Source: Kingella_B sp963529665
GTDB taxonomy: Bacteria > Pseudomonadota > Gammaproteobacteria > Burkholderiales > Neisseriaceae
Assembly (NCBI GenBank): GCA_963529665.1
Contig: CAUSAG010000009.1
Span: 14,371-78,370 of the forward strand
DNA: 64,000 nt
Direction: 5' to 3'
Below are positions 46,584-55,595 of this stretch, piece by piece. Every line of letters starts with the position of its first letter. Position 1 is the stretch's first letter. The notes beneath the pieces are model-generated. The model did no database searches, had not been told where the DNA came from, and was given only the letters and a program-made list of their open reading frames with translations. The translations under genes were made by a program, and so were the position numbers.

Positions 46584-47717
46584 TTATTGCTGTGCGGCTT
46601 GGATGTTGGCGATAAATTTGTCAAACAAATAAGCCACATCGTTTGGACCAGGGCTGGCTTCGGGATGCCCTTGGAAGCTGAATGCAGGGCGGTCGGTTAG
46701 CTCCATGCCTTGCAACGAGCCGTCAAACAGCGAGCGGTGGGTTACGCGGGCGTTGGTGGGCAGGGTGTCGGCGTCCACTTCAAAGCCGTGGTTTTGGCTG
46801 GTAATCATCACGCGGCCGCTGTCCAAATCCTGCACGGGGTGGTTGGCGCCATGATGCCCAAACGGCATTTTGCGGGTTTTGCCATCGAGCGCGAGCCCCA
46901 AAAGCTGGTGGCCAAGGCAGATGCCAAACAGCGGTTTTTTGCTGGCAAGCAGCTCTTTAACGGTAGCAATGGCGTAATCGCAGGCTTTGGGGTCGCCTGG
47001 GCCATTGGATAGGAATATGCCGTCTGGGTTGAGTGCGAGCACTTCGCTGGCAGGTGTTTGCGCGGGCACAACGGTTAAACGGCAGCCGCGTTGGGCGAGC
47101 ATGCGCAGGATGTTGGTTTTGGTGCCAAAGTCGTAGGCAACGACGTGATAGGGCGTTTCAGGCTGCCTGAAACCTTGTCCTAATGCCCATTCGCCTTGTG
47201 TCCATTCGTATGGCGCGGCGCAGGTTACCTCTTGGGCTAAATCTTTGCCATCCATGCTGCCAAATTGGGCGATGAGTTTTTGCGCTTCTTCGGCGGTGGC
47301 GTTTTCCCCCACGAGTATCGCGCCTGCTTGTGCGCCTTTTTCGCGCAAGATTCGGGTGAGACGACGGGTGTCTATATCAGCGATGGCAACAGTTTTATGG
47401 CGCACGAGATAGTCTTGCAGGCTTTCGTCTGCGCGGAAGTTGCTGTGTAGCAGCGGTAAATCGCGTACGATTAAGCCTGCAACGTGAACGCGGTCGCCGT
47501 TGCCTTCGGTGTCTTCGTGGTTGGTGCCAGTGTTGCCGATGTGTGGATAGGTTAAGGTAACGATTTGTTTGCGATAGGATGGGTCGGTGAGAATTTCTTG
47601 GTAGCCCGTCATGGCGGTGTTGAACACGATTTCGCCAGACGTTTTGCCGTGATAACCGATGGAGATGCCGTGAAAGATGCTGCCGTCTGCTAGGACGAGT
47701 AGGGCAGGGGTGGTCAT
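46584..47717 (-). CDS. carA: Carbamoyl-phosphate synthase small subunit (glutaminase)
   Basis: 377 residues. The N-terminal CarA-specific domain (ALLVLADGSIFHG, FNTAMTGYQEILTDPSY) is followed by a class I glutamine amidotransferase domain with nucleophile Cys267 in LFGICLGHQLLG and the His/Glu pair in FQGHPEASPGP. It feeds ammonia from glutamine to CarB. AGGA lies 9 bases before the ATG at 47717. A 17-base composite DUS near 47158 encodes the GFRQPETP stretch. Upstream lies a promoter followed by an intrinsic terminator. Confidence 0.97.
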   Translation of the reverse strand: MTTPALLVLADGSIFHGISIGYHGKTSGEIVFNTAMTGYQEILTDPSYRKQIVTLTYPHIGNTGTNHEDTEGNGDRVHVAGLIVRDLPLLHSNFRADESLQDYLVRHKTVAIADIDTRRLTRILREKGAQAGAILVGENATAEEAQKLIAQFGSMDGKDLAQEVTCAAPYEWTQGEWALGQGFRQPETPYHVVAYDFGTKTNILRMLAQRGCRLTVVPAQTPASEVLALNPDGIFLSNGPGDPKACDYAIATVKELLASKKPLFGICLGHQLLGLALDGKTRKMPFGHHGANHPVQDLDSGRVMITSQNHGFEVDADTLPTNARVTHRSLFDGSLQGMELTDRPAFSFQGHPEASPGPNDVAYLFDKFIANIQAAQQ

Positions 47718-47774
47718 AAACGTTTTTCCTGTGAGAGTTTTCAGGCAGCCTGAAAAAAGGTTGCGATATTCGGG

Positions 47775-47840
47775 CTAAAAAAAAACACGAGTCGCAAAAT
47801 TTGCGAGACGTGCTTTCATATTGATTAGTCGCAAGCGCAT
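47775..47840 (-). other. Possible carA leader peptide
   Basis: A 22-codon frame (ATG at 47840, TAG at 47775) encodes MRLRLINMKARLANFATRVFF. It runs through the leader terminator and stops within its T tract. Four Arg codons in 21 would suit arginine-sensitive attenuation. No clear Shine-Dalgarno, so translation is doubtful. Confidence 0.3.
47777..47813 (-). terminator. Intrinsic terminator in the carA leader
   Basis: Minus strand CACGTCTCGCAAA pairs with TTTGCGACTCGTG (a two-base internal mismatch) and is followed by nine T. It lies about 60 bases before the carA ATG and about 40 bases after the predicted transcription start. Confidence 0.72.
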
Positions 47841-47860
47841 TGCCTGCTGGAAAGCAAGGC

Positions 47861-47889
47861 ATTTTAAGCAAGATGCGGCGCAAATTCAA
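47861..47889 (-). promoter_or_regulatory. Sigma70 promoter of carA
   Basis: Minus strand TTGAAT (47884-47889), 17-base spacer, TAAAAT (47861-47866). Predicted start near 47854. Confidence 0.65.
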
Positions 47890-47921
47890 GTTTTAGGCAG
47901 CCTGAAAATGGCAAATATAAA

Positions 47922-47954
47922 AAACGGCATCTGTGTTTGAAACAGATGCCGTTT
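47922..47954 (-). terminator. Intrinsic terminator of pilC
   Basis: A 13-base perfect stem AAACGGCATCTGT / ACAGATGCCGTTT with loop GTTTGAA, followed on the minus strand by TTTTTTAT. It lies 20 bases past the pilC stop. Unlike most terminators here it is not DUS-based. Confidence 0.85.
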
Positions 47955-47973
47955 GTTTTAGCGATGAACTGAC

Positions 47974-50900
47974 TTAGAAGATTTCACGCCATGAAACGCG
48001 GCGGAGAACTGGATCAGTATCCAATGGGTTTTGGTTAATGGAAATCACGCCATTCGTACCAATTCCCACAGTTATATTAGAGGCTTGTCCATTGTTGGTG
48101 ATTCTAGTAGTTCCATTATTAGGCGCGATATTGTTGTTATAACTAACCATGCCAACAAGTGTATCTTTGCTATCATATTTTCCATCTCCATTTGTGTCCA
48201 GTAATGGTTGTTTAAATAAACCACCATTTCTTAGATCTACGTTAATGAATGATGTTGCACCAGTTAAAGAACAAGCTTTGTCATCATGCGTGCGCATAAC
48301 TGATTGGAATCGCGCAACCTTATTGCGATAGACGTTCGCATCTGCAGTAACAATCTGACCTTTAGGTAAGGTAATGTACCATCCTTTATGAGCATCAGTT
48401 ATTTCATTGTCTGAAATTGTCCATGCAGAGGCATTCGCAGCGGTAATAGCATCAACACCAGTCGTTATTTGAGAACCAATCGTTTGTTCTAATAACTCGC
48501 CCTTAGTTATGGTTGTTCCAGTATCAAAGAAACCATATGCATAGTTTTGTTGATTATTATCTAAGGCATCGGCAGTTAAATATTGCCCAGTACCAGCGAT
48601 AACATAGATTTTGCCATAAACTAAAGTAGCAGCTGGCGCTGTTGTGAAGGGTTCAGAACCACCAGAAAAGAGCTTGCTTGGAGTCCATTCACCAGTTGAT
48701 TGATTGTAATCAACTCGCCACAAGTTGCCATCATAATCGCCTGCATACAGTTTTTCAGGAATGCCATCTTCATTTGAATCAAATACAAATACAGGACCTA
48801 CACCCCTGCCACCTAGGGTGATTTTTGTATAGTTATGGTTGTTAGTCCATGATTGCCCTTTAGGTTTGTCTAGATTCAATATGAATATAGAACCCGAATC
48901 AGTAGCGTTTTCATACCCACTGCTTACAATGGCGATCGCTTTTCCATCTTTATCTTTTGCGATAGAAGGCGAACCAACAGTTAAACCAAAATCAGGGTCA
49001 TCAGCATTTGAGAATTCCCAAAGCAGATTTTCATCAGTTGGATTAGTTAAATCAGTAGCATCTAGTGCATAAACAGAAGCTCCACCCTTACCCGCAGTAC
49101 TCACGACAACGGTGTGGGCGTTGCCATCTGCTAAGCAAACATCCTTAATAGTTGGTGTGCCATCGTTTAAATATTGATGAACATAACCAGGTTGAGCATA
49201 TTTAGCTAGCGATGGAATGGCTGTTGAAACCATATACGCCATTTTCTCGTTACCATCATCACCCAATAGATGCATCATGCCATCATTTGAATTAACAATG
49301 TAATTCCAAGGACGAGAACGCACAGCAGCGGGATTTGCAAATGTACAACCAGCTGGGGATTCCAGTGAGTTTTTTACTAACGCAACAGTTGGACTCACCA
49401 ATGTACCTAAAATACTCTTACGGTAACGAGCGGCACCTGCTACTGTTTCAGTACCTTCTTTACTGTTATCACCCAGTGCATAGTTAATAACATCATCATC
49501 TGTTAGATTTCCACTACCACTTACTATTTCAGCAAATTGCCCCTTGTTGCTAACATTAAATTTAACAAAACTATTTGCTTTGCTACGAGTATAGACATTA
49601 CGGTTTACATAATTTCCATTATGGAATGCTGCCGACATCAATATTCCAGCAACCCATTGTTTAACACCAGAAGCAACTAATTTATTGTTTTTTAGGGTGT
49701 AGTTTTCTGAAATCACGTCTCCCGTTAGATTATCAAAATCGTAAGTAGTTGATAAAATTGCAGTTTCCTTGCCAGGGGATAAGTCAATAACTTGTCCTGG
49801 TACATTTGTAAAGGTTGGTGCGGCTTGAGATGGATTGTTAAATTTACCAGCCGACACTAATGCCTTTTTCAAAGCATTGATTAAGTTATCGGGGTTGTTA
49901 CCCAATGCAAAGTTATCTGGCATGCCTTTAGGAAAATCAGAATCTGAAGTTCTGCCTACAGGATCTTGAGTCCAAGAAGTTCTATCTAAATTGGGGTTTA
50001 AGAGAGTAACAGGTGTCTCTACGCTACCACCTGTTCGGTAACCGCCATATTTAGCTGCCATGTAATATGTATTACCCTTGCGATCCTCTGATTCTTTGGA
50101 TACACCATTTTCCAAAACGTCAATAATAAAGTTATTTTGGAATTGATTGCCTGGGATGTCAGTACGCGTATCTGTTGTATGCGCCCAATACGCTAAGGCT
50201 GCCATACCAGCTGGAGAATATCCAAAATTGGTAATTGGACCTGAACCACGGTTATACATCCATGTGCTGCTCCCCCATCCTTCCATATCTAGCACTTGTT
50301 TCAGAATTGCACCTGTTTCTAGGGTTGGTACATCAGTAACTTGAGGCGAAACATTAGCAACAACATTACTTCCTTCTGGATTCAGCTTGGGCAAATTGGT
50401 ATCCGCGTGAGTATTTGTATCGCCAATATAGATAATTGTATTGGGACGACACATGGGTTCTTTGCTGGTTGCAGTGAAATCACTTTTTAATGGATCTTCC
50501 CAGTCGTAAATAGCAGGGAATCCATCTAGTTCTTTTGTGGTTAGGGTTCTATTTAATTTATAAACAGAAGAGTTTATATCTTGTGAACCCATGCGCAAAT
50601 AACGCATAGCTGTGTAATACAATTCGGAACCTGGATCATTAGATTTATAGCCAGATTTATCACCAAATTTGTTTAAATAGTTGATTGCACCACTATTGCC
50701 TTCCAATGCGCGCTCTGGATTAGGGAACAATTTACCAGTATTCGCATCCCATTCTGGGTTAGGCACAGAAGCAGAACCCGATGTTGGTTGGGTTAAATAT
50801 TTCATTCTGCTGCGTAATACGCCACCATCTACACCAGTTGTTCCTGGGATATTAAGGTAACCTAAAGTGGCAACACGAGTTCCCGTTCTTGCATATTGTT

Positions 50901-52026
50901 GCAATAGACCTTCGGGTTTTTTTACGCTGCCATAATCAACGCAAATTTCTTTATCGACACCTGTATCAGAATCACAAACTTGTACAACAACAGGCATTTG
51001 TTTGAGAATAGTACCTGATACAGAGCTATACGAGCCTAATTTAGCTTTTAAATTATCAACTAATATTTTTAAATTAGCATTGCTTGGATTTGTTTCAATG
51101 GCATTAACATCCTGCCATGCAAACTCGATTACACCATTCACTTTAATTGCGCGAACAGGGATAGTTGTGAATCCTATATTAAAAAAATACAAATTTCCAT
51201 CTGCAAAGACAGCTGAACTATCTACTAGATTATTAGTTAATTGTTTAGGATTTGATCTAGTCGTGATGAGCTTAAACCCAGCAGCTCTTGGTGCGCCAGC
51301 ATCTCCCACCTTTAAAATGGAATCTTGCATAACCAAATCAATAATGGCAGAAGGGAAGAATTGTTTTAAGAAATTAACATCAGGACTCCCCCAAGGTTGT
51401 TGCACACCACGGATAACTAAACGATAGCCAGCACCAGAGTTTTGCTCATATGGATATACGTTGGCTCGGCGCAAGTAAGTTGCTGAGTCAGTATCTCCAA
51501 GAGTGTATGCCGCACCATCATTATTTACACCAAAGGCACGATTACCCCCTGTCATCGTGTCACGGAAAATATCCAACGCAGACATGGTAAGCCAGTTCAT
51601 AACATTACCGCTAAACTCTGTTGGCGCAGAGCAAGCTCCATCAGCAGCAGCTAATGAGGTCGCTTTAAAATATCCCCCATTGCCAAAGGCATTAGCTGTA
51701 TAGGTATAGCATTTTAAATTGTCAAAATAGCCATGATATTTGCGAGAAAAATGCCCTTTGCTTTTATCTAAAATTTGGTAGTTTGCATTCAGCGTTCCAT
51801 TAAACTCGTTTGCAGAATAAGCGGCACCCGCAGTTGGGTGCTCTACGGATAGAGCCAACGTGATATTGGGAGAGTATTTCGCTGCAACACCAGCTAATGG
51901 GCTTTGGCTTGGTGTGATTTTAGGAGCAGCAAAAGCTACGACAGGTATTAACATAATAGAAGATGCAATTAAATTTAATTTAAAACCGCATCTTTTATTT
52001 ATATTTTTTACATTTTTAATAGACAT
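47974..52026 (-). CDS. pilC: PilC/PilY1-family type IV pilus tip-associated adhesin
   Basis: 1350 residues with a signal peptide (LIASSIMLIPVVAFAAPKI, cleavage near residue 34). The C-terminal third is the PilY1/PilC beta-propeller: VVVSTAGKGGASVYALDATDL, then FDSNEDGIPEKLYAGDYDGN with an EF-hand-like calcium loop (about residue 1085), and a second DTNGDGKYD loop near 1275. The end, DPVLRRVSWREIF, is typical. PilC promotes pilus extension and adhesion. The gene is more AT-rich than its neighbours and nearly free of DUS. An intrinsic terminator and promoter lie upstream. Confidence 0.95.
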   Translation of the reverse strand: MSIKNVKNINKRCGFKLNLIASSIMLIPVVAFAAPKITPSQSPLAGVAAKYSPNITLALSVEHPTAGAAYSANEFNGTLNANYQILDKSKGHFSRKYHGYFDNLKCYTYTANAFGNGGYFKATSLAAADGACSAPTEFSGNVMNWLTMSALDIFRDTMTGGNRAFGVNNDGAAYTLGDTDSATYLRRANVYPYEQNSGAGYRLVIRGVQQPWGSPDVNFLKQFFPSAIIDLVMQDSILKVGDAGAPRAAGFKLITTRSNPKQLTNNLVDSSAVFADGNLYFFNIGFTTIPVRAIKVNGVIEFAWQDVNAIETNPSNANLKILVDNLKAKLGSYSSVSGTILKQMPVVVQVCDSDTGVDKEICVDYGSVKKPEGLLQQYARTGTRVATLGYLNIPGTTGVDGGVLRSRMKYLTQPTSGSASVPNPEWDANTGKLFPNPERALEGNSGAINYLNKFGDKSGYKSNDPGSELYYTAMRYLRMGSQDINSSVYKLNRTLTTKELDGFPAIYDWEDPLKSDFTATSKEPMCRPNTIIYIGDTNTHADTNLPKLNPEGSNVVANVSPQVTDVPTLETGAILKQVLDMEGWGSSTWMYNRGSGPITNFGYSPAGMAALAYWAHTTDTRTDIPGNQFQNNFIIDVLENGVSKESEDRKGNTYYMAAKYGGYRTGGSVETPVTLLNPNLDRTSWTQDPVGRTSDSDFPKGMPDNFALGNNPDNLINALKKALVSAGKFNNPSQAAPTFTNVPGQVIDLSPGKETAILSTTYDFDNLTGDVISENYTLKNNKLVASGVKQWVAGILMSAAFHNGNYVNRNVYTRSKANSFVKFNVSNKGQFAEIVSGSGNLTDDDVINYALGDNSKEGTETVAGAARYRKSILGTLVSPTVALVKNSLESPAGCTFANPAAVRSRPWNYIVNSNDGMMHLLGDDGNEKMAYMVSTAIPSLAKYAQPGYVHQYLNDGTPTIKDVCLADGNAHTVVVSTAGKGGASVYALDATDLTNPTDENLLWEFSNADDPDFGLTVGSPSIAKDKDGKAIAIVSSGYENATDSGSIFILNLDKPKGQSWTNNHNYTKITLGGRGVGPVFVFDSNEDGIPEKLYAGDYDGNLWRVDYNQSTGEWTPSKLFSGGSEPFTTAPAATLVYGKIYVIAGTGQYLTADALDNNQQNYAYGFFDTGTTITKGELLEQTIGSQITTGVDAITAANASAWTISDNEITDAHKGWYITLPKGQIVTADANVYRNKVARFQSVMRTHDDKACSLTGATSFINVDLRNGGLFKQPLLDTNGDGKYDSKDTLVGMVSYNNNIAPNNGTTRITNNGQASNITVGIGTNGVISINQNPLDTDPVLRRVSWREIF

Positions 52027-52118
52027 AATACTGTATCCTATTATATTTATGGTTGTAAAAACGAAAGGTTATTTAAAATAAGCAATTTTTGTGCAAATAA
52101 CGTATTGTAGTTTTTAGG

Positions 52119-52151
52119 CAAAAAAATAGCACGCTCAACGGGGAACGTGCT
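52119..52151 (-). terminator. Intrinsic terminator upstream of pilC
   Basis: Minus strand AGCACGTTC / GAGCGTGCT (one G-U pair, loop CCCGTT) followed by ATTTTTTT. About 93 bases before the pilC ATG. Confidence 0.78.
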
Positions 52152-52201
52152 GGGAAATTATTCTTTGGAGATATGCTAAATTGCGTTTAACTGTGCAAGA
52201 T
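52119..52201 (-). ncRNA. Candidate small RNA or pilC leader RNA
   Basis: A promoter at 52208-52236 and an intrinsic terminator ending at 52119 define an RNA of about 83 bases. It carries no open frame with a ribosome binding site. The single-stranded part between them includes TATCTCCAAAG. It may be an independent sRNA or an attenuated leader for pilC. Confidence 0.4.
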
Positions 52202-52207
52202 GGGCGT

Positions 52208-52236
52208 ATTCTAACGAACAAATTTTGTTTCGGCAA
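52208..52236 (-). promoter_or_regulatory. Sigma70 promoter upstream of pilC
   Basis: Minus strand TTGCCG (52231-52236), 17-base spacer, TAGAAT (52208-52213). Good spacing, five of six bases in the -10. Confidence 0.6.
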
Positions 52237-52404
52237 GAAAAAGCGACAAAATTTGTCATATTTTTTATTTTGGCAGCCTGAAATTTGGTTGCCAGTTTTG
52301 TTTTATTGTCCTTTATTGTTTAAAATCATTGTGTTATTTATTTCCCGGGCTGCTGGGTTAGGTTTTGTTAAAATGTGCGCTTTTTTGATGATTGCGGGAA
52401 TTTT

Positions 52405-53505
52405 ATGTTTCGTTGTTTCTTTTTGAATCGGAAATGGCAGGGGTGGGCTTGGGCTGGGACGGCAGTGATTTTGGCGGCGATTTGGTTTAAGGTGGAATTA
52501 GATGTTCAGATTAATGAGTGGTTTGGGGTGTTTTATGATGGGATTCAGGATATTTTGAAGTCGCCTAATTCGGTTACGTTTCCGCAGTTTTTGGCTAAGT
52601 TGTTGGTGTTTGCGAAAATTGCGGGGGTGTCTATTGCGCTGACGGTTTTGTTGGATTTTTTTAGCAAGCATTACATTTTTCGTTGGCGTTCGGCGATGAC
52701 GGAATATTATGAGGCAAATTGGCGTTGGGTGCGGCAGGTGGAGGGGGCTTCGCAGCGTATTCAGGAGGATACGATGCGTTTTGCGCGCACGATGGAGGCT
52801 TTGGGGGAGAGTTTTATTCGGGCGGTTTTGACTTTGGTGGCGTTTTTGCCGCTGTTGTGGGCGTTGAGCGAGCGGGTTACGGTGTTGCCTTGGGTGGGGT
52901 ATGTGCCGCATTCGTTGGTGTTTGTGGCGTTGGTGTTTTCTATTGTGGGGACGGTGGTTTTGGCGGCGGTGGGGGTGAAGCTGCCGGGGTTGGAGTATAA
53001 CAATCAGCGGGTGGAGGCGGCGTATCGTAAGGAGTTGGTGCTGGGGGAGGATGATGCGGGGCGGGCGCAGCCTGAAAATTTGCGTGCTTTGTTTGGGGCG
53101 GTGCGGCGGAATAATTTTGTGTTGTACGCGCATTATTTGTATTTTGATTTGGTGCGCTGGTCTTATTTGCAGTTTGCGGTGGTGGTGCCTTATATGGCGT
53201 TGGGCCCGAGTTTGATTGCGGGGGCGTTGTCGCTGGGGGTGTTGCAGCAGGTGGTGCGGGCGTTTGGGAAGGTGCAGGATGCGTTTCAGTTTTTGGTGCA
53301 GTCGTGGACGACGATTGTGGAGCTGATGTCTATTTATAAGCGGTTGCGGGAGTTTGAGCGGCAGATTGTGGTTAATCAGGGAAATGGTGTGGTTGCCATG
53401 GTTTCAGGCTGCCTGAATGGGATTGGAAGTAATCGGAAGATGGGGATTGGATTGCGGCGTAGGGTTATGGTGCGACAGGCTATACGAACGAGAATGATGC
53501 GATAG
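52405..53505 (+). CDS. SbmA/BacA-like peptide transporter (short form)
   Basis: 366 residues. Matches the SbmA/BacA family (PF05992): INEWFGVFYDGIQDIL, HYIFRWRSAMTEYYEANW, EGASQRIQEDTMRFARTMEALG, VKLPGLEYNNQRVEAAYRKELV, QSWTTIVELMSIYKRLREFE. The homologues import proline-rich and other peptides by proton coupling. Compared with E. coli SbmA it lacks the extra N-terminal membrane pair, as other short homologues do. Start at 52405 with GCGGGAA upstream. The last 35 residues (VVAMVSGCLNG...) come partly from a DUS and may be a recent 3' extension. Possible antimicrobial-peptide uptake route. Confidence 0.86.
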   Translation: MFRCFFLNRKWQGWAWAGTAVILAAIWFKVELDVQINEWFGVFYDGIQDILKSPNSVTFPQFLAKLLVFAKIAGVSIALTVLLDFFSKHYIFRWRSAMTEYYEANWRWVRQVEGASQRIQEDTMRFARTMEALGESFIRAVLTLVAFLPLLWALSERVTVLPWVGYVPHSLVFVALVFSIVGTVVLAAVGVKLPGLEYNNQRVEAAYRKELVLGEDDAGRAQPENLRALFGAVRRNNFVLYAHYLYFDLVRWSYLQFAVVVPYMALGPSLIAGALSLGVLQQVVRAFGKVQDAFQFLVQSWTTIVELMSIYKRLREFERQIVVNQGNGVVAMVSGCLNGIGSNRKMGIGLRRRVMVRQAIRTRMMR

Positions 53506-53582
53506 TTTTACTTTGCTGAACTCGTTTTCAGGCTGCCTTATTGGTGGGGCGTATAGGCAGCCTGAAAAAAGGGGATAACGAT

Positions 53583-53610
53583 AAAAGCACGCTTGTTGGG
53601 GCGTGCTTTT
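53583..53610. terminator. Bidirectional intrinsic terminator
   Basis: AAAAGCACGC (53583-53592) pairs with GCGTGCTTTT (53601-53610). It sits between the SbmA-like gene and the converging lipoprotein gene. Confidence 0.78.
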
Positions 53611-53616
53611 TTGTGT

Positions 53617-54021
53617 TTACCACATCATGCGTTGTGGGTTGTCGTTATACCAGAGGTTTGGGTATTCGCGGCGGTTGTCGTCGCGCCAGTCTCGGCGGTC
53701 GCGCCAGTCGCGTTGGTCTCGATAATCGCGGCGGTCGTAATCGTTGCGGTAGCGGCGGTAGTCGTCGTAATTGCGGATGCGTTCTACGCGGGCGTTGCGC
53801 GATGGGCGGTACTCGCGGGGGAGGCGGTTGTAGTCGCGGTCGTAGTAGTGATTGTCGCTGGTGTTGAAGAAGAGTAGGCTGGCTACGCCGATGGTGGCGG
53901 CTGTGGCGGCGGCGTTGGTGAGTGGGTCGTCGGAGATGGCTCAGCCTGAAAGTGCGCCTGCGAACAGACTGGCGGCGAGAATTACGCTGATGTTGCGTTG
54001 CCATTGGAGGTGTTGTGCCAT
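53617..54021 (-). pseudogene. Arg/Asp/Tyr-rich lipoprotein gene with TGA at the lipobox cysteine
   Basis: Minus strand frame of 135 codons: MAQHLQWQRNISVILAASL, then FAGALSG, then TGA at 53941-53943, exactly where the lipobox Cys27 should be, then AISDDPLTNAAATAATIGVA and a strongly Arg/Asp/Tyr-rich tail (RDYRDQRDWRDRRDWRDD) to W-stop. A single TGC-to-TGA change accounts for it. The intact tail with no other stop suggests a recent change or an error. Start 54021 is backed by AAAGGACACC upstream. Confidence 0.72.
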
Positions 54022-54211
54022 GGGGGGTGTCCTTTGTTGGCGGTTGAAATGGGCCGTATTGTGGCAAGCGGTGGGGATGGGTGTATAGCGGGTTTGTGCA
54101 AAGTTGGGTGGGCGAATGTTAGGCAGCCTGAAAATGTGTTAAGTTGGCTTGGGGGTAAGCGGTTTTCAGGCTGCCTTTGCGCGGTGTGGTGTTTACCTCT
54201 ATATATAATGT

Positions 54212-54252
54212 GCGGCGTTTTGGCTACGCCGAAACTCGTTTTCAGGCTGCCT
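54212..54252. repeat. Extended DUS element before the TSUP gene
   Basis: GCGTTTTGGCTACGCCGAAACTCGTTTTCAGGCTGCC. Its reverse complement recurs inside uvrD at 58063-58110. A TATAAT lies immediately before it at 54205. Confidence 0.55.
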
Positions 54253-54263
54253 TGGGAGTGTTT

Positions 54264-55031
54264 ATGGATGGTGTTTTGTTGGGTTTGATGGTGGCGGGCT
54301 TTGCGGCGGGGTTGATGGATGCGGCGGTGGGCGGCGGGGGCTTGTTGCAGATTCCTGCGCTGTTTGGTTTGCTGCCGGGCAACACGCCTGTGCCGTCGGT
54401 GTTGGGGGTAAACAAGTTTGCTTCGTTTACGGGGACGACGATGGCGGCGGGGCAGTTTGTGCGGCGCGTGCGCGTGCCGTGGCGGATGTTGCTGCCTGCG
54501 GCGGTGTTGGCGTTTGCGGCTTCGTTTTTTGGGGCGAAATTGTCGGCGCTTGTGCCGGTGCGGTATATGAAGCCTGCGATGTTGGCGGTGATGCTGGCGA
54601 TGCTGGTTTACACGTTTTGCAAGAAAGATTTGGGGCAGATGGTGCGCGATGCGGCTTTAGCGCGGCGCGAGTATGCCGTCGGCTTGGCAACGGGCGCGGC
54701 GATTGGTTTGTATGACGGCATTTTGGGGCCGGGCACGGGCAGCTTGTTGGCGTTTGTGTTTGTGCGCTTTTTTGCGTATGACTTTTTAACGGCGACGGCT
54801 TCGGCGAAAGTGATTAATTTGACCACGAATTTGGCGGCGTTAGCCTTTTTTGTGCCCAACGGGCATATTGTGTGGGCTTGGGCGTTGCCGTTGGCGGCGG
54901 CGAATTTTTGCGGCGGGTTTGTCGGCTCTTGGCTGGCGATGAGCGGCGGTACAAAATTCTTGCGCGTGGGATTTATGATTGCGCTGGCGGTGCTGATGGG
55001 GAAATTTACTTGGGATGTTTTGATGGCGTGA
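54264..55031 (+). CDS. TSUP-family (TauE/SafE) sulfite exporter-like permease
   Basis: 255 residues, about eight membrane segments. Both TSUP half-motifs are present: AGLMDAAVGGGGLLQIPAL near residue 14 and GAAIGLYDGILGPGTGSLLAF near 150, with KVINLTTNLAALAFF near 190. Family members export or import sulfur-containing organic anions. The Met at 54264 (behind GGGAG) is preferred over one 29 codons upstream, which would read through an extended DUS element. Confidence 0.87.
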   Translation: MDGVLLGLMVAGFAAGLMDAAVGGGGLLQIPALFGLLPGNTPVPSVLGVNKFASFTGTTMAAGQFVRRVRVPWRMLLPAAVLAFAASFFGAKLSALVPVRYMKPAMLAVMLAMLVYTFCKKDLGQMVRDAALARREYAVGLATGAAIGLYDGILGPGTGSLLAFVFVRFFAYDFLTATASAKVINLTTNLAALAFFVPNGHIVWAWALPLAAANFCGGFVGSWLAMSGGTKFLRVGFMIALAVLMGKFTWDVLMA

Positions 55032-55084
55032 TGCAGCCTGAAAATGGTGTAACCCTTTATTTTGCGATTGAAGGCAGCCTGAAA

Positions 55085-55441
55085 ATGAGTGAACAACAAA
55101 GATTTGAAACCATCCGCCAATGGGTGCGCGATTGGGTGAACAAAAATCGCGCAGCGTTAGCCCAACAAGGCGGGCAGTTTGAAGAACGCGATGGCGTGGA
55201 TGAATATGACGCGGCATTTTATACCGTGTATTGCATCATGCCGCATTGCATGGCGCAGATTGTGGTAACCATGCCTGCGTTTCGGCCATTTCAGTTTATC
55301 AGCATGGAAGCATTGGATTACGAAACGGAGAGTGATGTGTTTAGCTGGCACGATGGCTATCGCGCAACAAGCGATGATGCAATTCAAACCGCGTTGCAGC
55401 AATTGCAAGCCATTTTGTTTGCCACAAAAGAGGCAGCCTGA
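55085..55441 (+). CDS. Hypothetical protein
   Basis: 118 residues, acidic, soluble: a helical start (QQRFETIRQWVRDWVNKNRAAL), a strand-rich middle (EYDAAFYTVYCIMPHCMAQIVV, FQFISMEALDYET) and a helical end (AIQTALQQLQAIL). Family not recognised. The ATG follows a DUS by one base (GGCAGCCTGAAAATG), leaving no normal ribosome binding site. It lies 53 bases after the TSUP gene and may be cotranscribed. Its stop lies inside another DUS pair acting as terminator (55429-55472). Confidence 0.62.
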   Translation: MSEQQRFETIRQWVRDWVNKNRAALAQQGGQFEERDGVDEYDAAFYTVYCIMPHCMAQIVVTMPAFRPFQFISMEALDYETESDVFSWHDGYRATSDDAIQTALQQLQAILFATKEAA

Positions 55442-55595
55442 AAACGGAAAAACGAGTTTTCAGGCTGCCTTTTTATTTAAGCGCACACCAAGCGGCAAAA
55501 GAAAGGGGCAACCTGCGCGGTTGCCCAAAAAAACTTGATAAAGGAAAGGATACATCAAAATGAAAAACTGTTTGAATATTATATATCTTTTCCCG

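Noticed and set aside
47395..47889. 164-codon frame overlapping the carA start as a long leader protein
   Set aside because: Its first usable ATG overlaps the carA -10 box, so it would not be transcribed intact, and most of it is a carA shadow.
53541..53867. Plus-strand 108-codon Gly/Arg-rich frame
   Set aside because: It is antisense to the Arg/Asp/Tyr-rich lipoprotein frame and starts inside a DUS region.
53617..54021. Selenocysteine at the TGA in the lipoprotein gene
   Set aside because: The TGA sits at a lipobox Cys that must be lipidated, and no SECIS-like structure was evident. Mutation or error is simpler.
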